55,050 nucleotides of DNA. It comes from VBAS01 sp035318985 (GTDB lineage: Bacteria; Bacteroidota; Bacteroidia; Chitinophagales; Chitinophagaceae). Shown piece by piece: positions 52,037-55,050 of the stretch (position 1 is the first letter of the stretch; every line of letters begins with the position of its first letter). Location of the stretch: contig DATHDP010000085.1 of the NCBI GenBank assembly GCA_035318985.1, positions 1 through 55,050 of the forward strand. Direction: 5' to 3'. The notes beneath the pieces are model-generated. The model was not told the origin of the DNA. It did no database searches and saw only the letters and a list, made by a program, of their open reading frames with translations. Made by a program: the position numbers and the translations under genes.

Positions 52037-52044
52037 TAGTTTTG
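52037..52044 (+). promoter_or_regulatory. Candidate Bacteroidota -7 element for frr
   Basis: TAGTTTTG fits TAnnTTTG, 19 bases before the frr ATG. The expected upstream TTG is not at the usual spacing. Confidence 0.3.
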
Positions 52045-52063
52045 CTTCCGCAAAACACACATT

Positions 52064-52630
52064 ATGAATCCTGATGATATAAAATCCATTCAAAGCCATG
52101 CTGAAGATCAGATGACAAAAGCTATTGACCACCTCGAGGTGGAATTAGTAAAGATCCGGGCAGGAAAAGCAAATCCTCAAATGGTAGATGGAATTACTGT
52201 TGATTATTATGGATCACCAATGCCGCTGAATCAGGTATCTAACATCAGCGTAATGGATGCCCGTACACTTTCCATTCAACCATGGGAGAAAAATATGTTG
52301 CAGCCGATCGAAAAAGCGATCATTGCTGCTAATATTGGCATTCATCCGCAAAATGATGGCAATATCATCCGCTTGTTTTTGCCGCCACTTACTGAAGAAA
52401 GAAGAAAGGATCTTGTAAAAAAATGTCACGGAGAAGGAGAACATTCAAAAGTAGCGATCAGAAATATTCGTCGCGATGCAATAGAGCATATTAAGAAACT
52501 TCAAAAAAACGGGCTGAGTGAAGATGCCACAAAAGATGCTGAAGCGAACGTACAAGGGTTAACTGATAAATTTATAACCACTGTTGACAAACATCTTTCC
52601 CTAAAAGAAAAAGAAATAATGGTGGTTTGA
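52064..52630 (+). CDS. frr: Ribosome recycling factor
   Basis: 188 residues, full length. HLEVELVKIRAGKANPQMVD, PLNQVSNISVMDARTLSIQP and LPPLTEERRKDLVKKCHGEG are the RRF signatures across its two domains (three-helix bundle and beta/alpha domain). With EF-G it splits post-termination ribosomes. Its position after the WecA-like gene across 75 bases with its own candidate promoter suggests separate transcription. Confidence 0.97.
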   Translation: MNPDDIKSIQSHAEDQMTKAIDHLEVELVKIRAGKANPQMVDGITVDYYGSPMPLNQVSNISVMDARTLSIQPWEKNMLQPIEKAIIAANIGIHPQNDGNIIRLFLPPLTEERRKDLVKKCHGEGEHSKVAIRNIRRDAIEHIKKLQKNGLSEDATKDAEANVQGLTDKFITTVDKHLSLKEKEIMVV

Positions 52631-52653
52631 TAGTTGATCGACGATAGCAATGA

Positions 52654-53586
52654 TCAGCTTTTACTTTCAAATTCAGAACGAGGAGCTATTTCTTGTTTGC
52701 GAGGCATATTTGCAAGATATACTCCAAGTAAAATAATTCCAAGACAACTAACTTGTAGCAGTGTTATTTGTTCTCCGAAAATAAATCCCCAGGCCAGGGC
52801 GATAAATGGAATGCCATAAGTAACGAGAGACGCAAAAAGCCCACCTGCCTTTTTTACCAATATATAAAACAATGCGGTAGCAATAGCGGTACCAGCAACT
52901 CCAAGCATTACTGAATTGATAACAGCCAACAGCGTCTCGTCATCATTAAAAGGGAGTTGTAAAAAATTTTGTTGCCATAAAACAATTCCCGTTGGGATCA
53001 TCATGCAAGTGATGGACACAACTGCAAGATGAATGGGGTTAATATCTTTAAGATAATGACCGACAATATTAATATTAAATCCATACAAAATAGTTGCAAC
53101 AAGTATCCAAATGGTGTATTCAAGATTGTCAAAGCTTATTCCTTTTTTCGCTGCAAGAGTGAGTAATGTTAAACCAGCAAAACCAATGATAACACCGATG
53201 ATCTTTCTTCCTTCAATCTTTGATCTAAAAAAAAGCACGCCGGTAACAACAACGAAAATCGGCGTTAAAGAGTTTAGAATACCGGCCAGGCTGCTATCAA
53301 TGTTTTTTGCAATAGCGCCGGCAAAAAGGTAAGCAGGCAACAGGTTGCCGCAGATGGCCGATAGAATAACCAGCGGCATTTTCTTTTTTGGGATCCTGGA
53401 AAAATAAAAAAGGGCAAAAGGAAACATAACAAGCCCCGCAGAAAAAATTCGGAGTGAAGCTATCTGTGCCCAGGTCAATTCATCTTTACTGGCTTTCATC
53501 AGTATGAAAGAACTACCCCAGATAATGCATAATAAAACAAATATTCCCCAGTTTACGAACCGGTCATTTTTCATAATGATGGGCAA
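52654..53586 (-). CDS. EamA/DMT family transporter
   Basis: 310 residues, ten predicted helices in two EamA repeats (about 10-140 and 155-290). CIIWGSSFILMKASKDELTW is the classic first-repeat start; the second repeat reads TILYGFNINIVGHYL and closes with FGEQITLLQVSCLGIILLGV. Such proteins export metabolites or amino acids by drug/metabolite exchange; the substrate is not readable. A start four codons later (53574, MKNDRF) is equally likely. It is convergent with frr. Confidence 0.9.
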   Translation of the reverse strand: MPIIMKNDRFVNWGIFVLLCIIWGSSFILMKASKDELTWAQIASLRIFSAGLVMFPFALFYFSRIPKKKMPLVILSAICGNLLPAYLFAGAIAKNIDSSLAGILNSLTPIFVVVTGVLFFRSKIEGRKIIGVIIGFAGLTLLTLAAKKGISFDNLEYTIWILVATILYGFNINIVGHYLKDINPIHLAVVSITCMMIPTGIVLWQQNFLQLPFNDDETLLAVINSVMLGVAGTAIATALFYILVKKAGGLFASLVTYGIPFIALAWGFIFGEQITLLQVSCLGIILLGVYLANMPRKQEIAPRSEFESKS

Positions 53587-53681
53587 AGTTCAGCAATCAG
53601 CTTCAGAACAAACCATTTTTTTTACCCGTGCTATGAAGGTTTATCCGAAGTAGTATATTGTGAGTCATTCAAATTATTGTT

Positions 53682-54428
53682 ATGAGAAAAAACTCATTGA
53701 AAGAGATAAGCACAAGGGCGCCAAAAGATCTTGATAAGGACATTACAAAAAAGAAAACCAGTGATATACTGAACAAATTAGATGATCTGCAAAACTTGTT
53801 ATTTGCAGAAGGAAAACATTCAGTGCTTGTCGTGATACAAGGAATGGATGCAAGTGGTAAAGATGGAGTGATAAGAAATGTTTTAGGAGTTTTAAATCCA
53901 CAGGGAGTAACTGTAAGATCATTTAAGGCACCCACACCTGAAGAATTATCTCATGATTTTCTTTGGCGTGTGCACAATGCTGCTCCGGCAAAAGGAATGA
54001 TCCAAATCTTCAATCGCAGTCATTATGAAGATATTCTTATAACCCGTGTGCACGGCTGGTGTGATGATGAAACCGCAAAAAAAAGGATGAATGCTATCAA
54101 TGATTTTGAAAAATTATTACAGGATCACAACAATACACATATCCTTAAATTTTATCTTCATATATCCAAAGAAGAACAACAGGAACGACTGACGGAACGA
54201 TTGAAAGAACCTGGTAAAATGTGGAAATACAATGAAAAGGATTTTGAAGAAGCAAAATTTTGGGACGATTACAAAAAAGTGTACGAAGATTGTTTTGAAC
54301 ATTGCAATAAGATACCATGGACAATAGTTCCCGCTGATCAGAACTGGTATAAAGAATTTATTATTGCATCAGCCATATATGAATTGTTGAAAGGTCTTGA
54401 TATGAAGTTTCCCGGGTTGAAAAAATAG
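53682..54428 (+). CDS. Polyphosphate kinase 2 family protein
   Basis: 248 residues. Walker A GMDASGKDG (54-62), the paired FNRSHYEDILITRVHG (110-125) and the lid segment ERLTERLKEPGKMWKYNEKD match PPK2. It phosphorylates nucleoside mono- or diphosphates with polyphosphate. The single-domain form and this motif set cannot separate class I from III without alignment. It is followed after 60 bases by mscL in the same direction, possibly co-transcribed. Confidence 0.93.
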   Translation: MRKNSLKEISTRAPKDLDKDITKKKTSDILNKLDDLQNLLFAEGKHSVLVVIQGMDASGKDGVIRNVLGVLNPQGVTVRSFKAPTPEELSHDFLWRVHNAAPAKGMIQIFNRSHYEDILITRVHGWCDDETAKKRMNAINDFEKLLQDHNNTHILKFYLHISKEEQQERLTERLKEPGKMWKYNEKDFEEAKFWDDYKKVYEDCFEHCNKIPWTIVPADQNWYKEFIIASAIYELLKGLDMKFPGLKK

Positions 54429-54488
54429 AACAGAAATTCAGCAGATTTTGCATAGATTACAAGTACATTTTTCACAAAAACCTTTTTT

Positions 54489-54860
54489 ATGGGAATGCTA
54501 AAAGAATTCAGAGATTTTGCTTTGAAAGGCAATGTAGTTGACTTAGCTGTTGCTGTTATTATCGGGGGTGCTTTTGGTGCGATCATTTCATCTTTAGTCG
54601 ATGATGTTATTACTCCTTTACTCCTGCAACCTGCGCTAAAAGCAGCCAATGCACAAGACCTCGACAAGCTTACATGGGGTGCTGTTCGTTATGGAAAATT
54701 TATTGCTGCTGTCATTAAGTTTATAATAATTGCATTTATACTCTTTCTTATCGTAAAAGGCATGAATAAGTTAAAGAAAAAAGAAGTGCCGGCAGGACCG
54801 CCTCCAACTCCCGAAGATGTTTTGCTATTGCGTGAAATAAGAGACGCATTAAAGAAGTAG
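54489..54860 (+). CDS. mscL: Large-conductance mechanosensitive channel
   Basis: 123 residues. KEFRDFALKGNVVDLAVAVI with GGAFGAIISSLVDDVITPLL forms TM1 and its gate; TM2 is about 69-91; the C-terminal helix (EDVLLLREIRDALKK) forms the cytoplasmic bundle. The periplasmic loop is shorter than in E. coli. It is a homopentameric emergency valve in the inner membrane. M1 or M3 can be the start. Confidence 0.95.
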   Translation: MGMLKEFRDFALKGNVVDLAVAVIIGGAFGAIISSLVDDVITPLLLQPALKAANAQDLDKLTWGAVRYGKFIAAVIKFIIIAFILFLIVKGMNKLKKKEVPAGPPPTPEDVLLLREIRDALKK

Positions 54861-54926
54861 AACTGATTCGACGGGCATAAATGTTGTGATAGGATTCCTT
54901 TTACAATTTAAAAGTTTGCAATTATT

Positions 54927-55050
54927 ATGAAAAAAATAATACTCCTCATTTTTATAATGAGCTCATTTGTCATTTCACAAGCACAAGACGGGACTATTAA
55001 GGAAATAAAAGATGTCGGGTCGAAGCCCGTAGCAAGTCTTGATAGTAACG
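54927..55050 (+). CDS. Secreted protein, N-terminal fragment (cut by the window edge)
   Basis: Open from an ATG at 54927 to the last base: 41 codons. MKKIILLIFIMSSFVISQAQ is a standard signal peptide with a likely cut after AQA or SQA-type residues, and DGTIKEIKDVGSK follows. Too little remains for a family. Confidence 0.75.
   Translation, partial: MKKIILLIFIMSSFVISQAQDGTIKEIKDVGSKPVASLDSN

Overview
The window looks like chromosome of an aerobic member of the Bacteroidota, most likely Chitinophagaceae or a near relative. The evidence is the LpxC-FabZ fusion, the PorX-type response regulator with a PglZ domain, two large secreted proteins with type IX secretion (T9SS) C-terminal sorting domains, near absence of Shine-Dalgarno sequences (only two genes have a clear one), and the AT-rich base composition. 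I see no tRNA, rRNA, CRISPR array, transposase, integrase or phage gene. The genus call is inference.

Layout. 1-7.3 kb: mostly single stress and housekeeping genes: a partial SRPBCC protein, CsbD, a fasciclin-domain protein, an NYN-LOTUS protein, a WYL regulator with a DinB-fold enzyme, a YceI lipoprotein, a DUF985 cupin, and a translationally coupled PAS / metallo-beta-lactamase-fold pair. 7.3-9.4 kb: Hsp20, a MidA/NDUFAF7-type methyltransferase and a cupin. 9.5-21.3 kb: one long leftward operon: a plant-type ferredoxin reductase, then nuoABCD-HIJKLMN (respiratory complex I without the NADH-input subunits NuoE, F and G), then a proline-rich orphan and a DUF1569 protein. 21.6-33.6 kb: two T9SS cargo proteins (an Asp-box/sialidase-like repeat protein and a subtilase) flanking mfd. 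33.7-40 kb: a small orphan, gyrB, and the lipid A genes lpxC/fabZ and lpxD with an HD phosphohydrolase. 40.2-44.4 kb: porX, a small conserved gene, a PhnP-like hydrolase and an acyl-CoA dehydrogenase. 44.4-47.9 kb (leftward): an MsbA-type ABC exporter, a secreted protein with a cysteine-peptidase-like Cys/His/Asp pattern, and a lipoprotein. 47.9-55 kb: rbfA, a LolC/E-like permease, a transketolase N-terminal subunit, a WecA-like sugar-phosphate transferase, frr, an EamA transporter, PPK2, MscL and the start of a secreted protein.

The least-described material lies in the gaps. At least three families of short inverted-repeat elements occupy intergenic sites: a GTTGCGTCGCAC family near 2.1, 2.4, 37.7 and 40.1 kb; two elements of about 153 bp at 41.7 and 49.6 kb that abut stop codons; and a GC-rich palindrome pair at 2.24/2.34 kb. 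AT-rich low-complexity inserts lie in three junctions of the nuo operon, including the D/H junction where nuoEFG would normally be.

Limits: functions are assigned from motifs I can read, without database searches. Promoter calls are weak. Several starts were moved downstream of the longest open frame to the methionine that gives a sensible signal peptide or family-like N-terminus.
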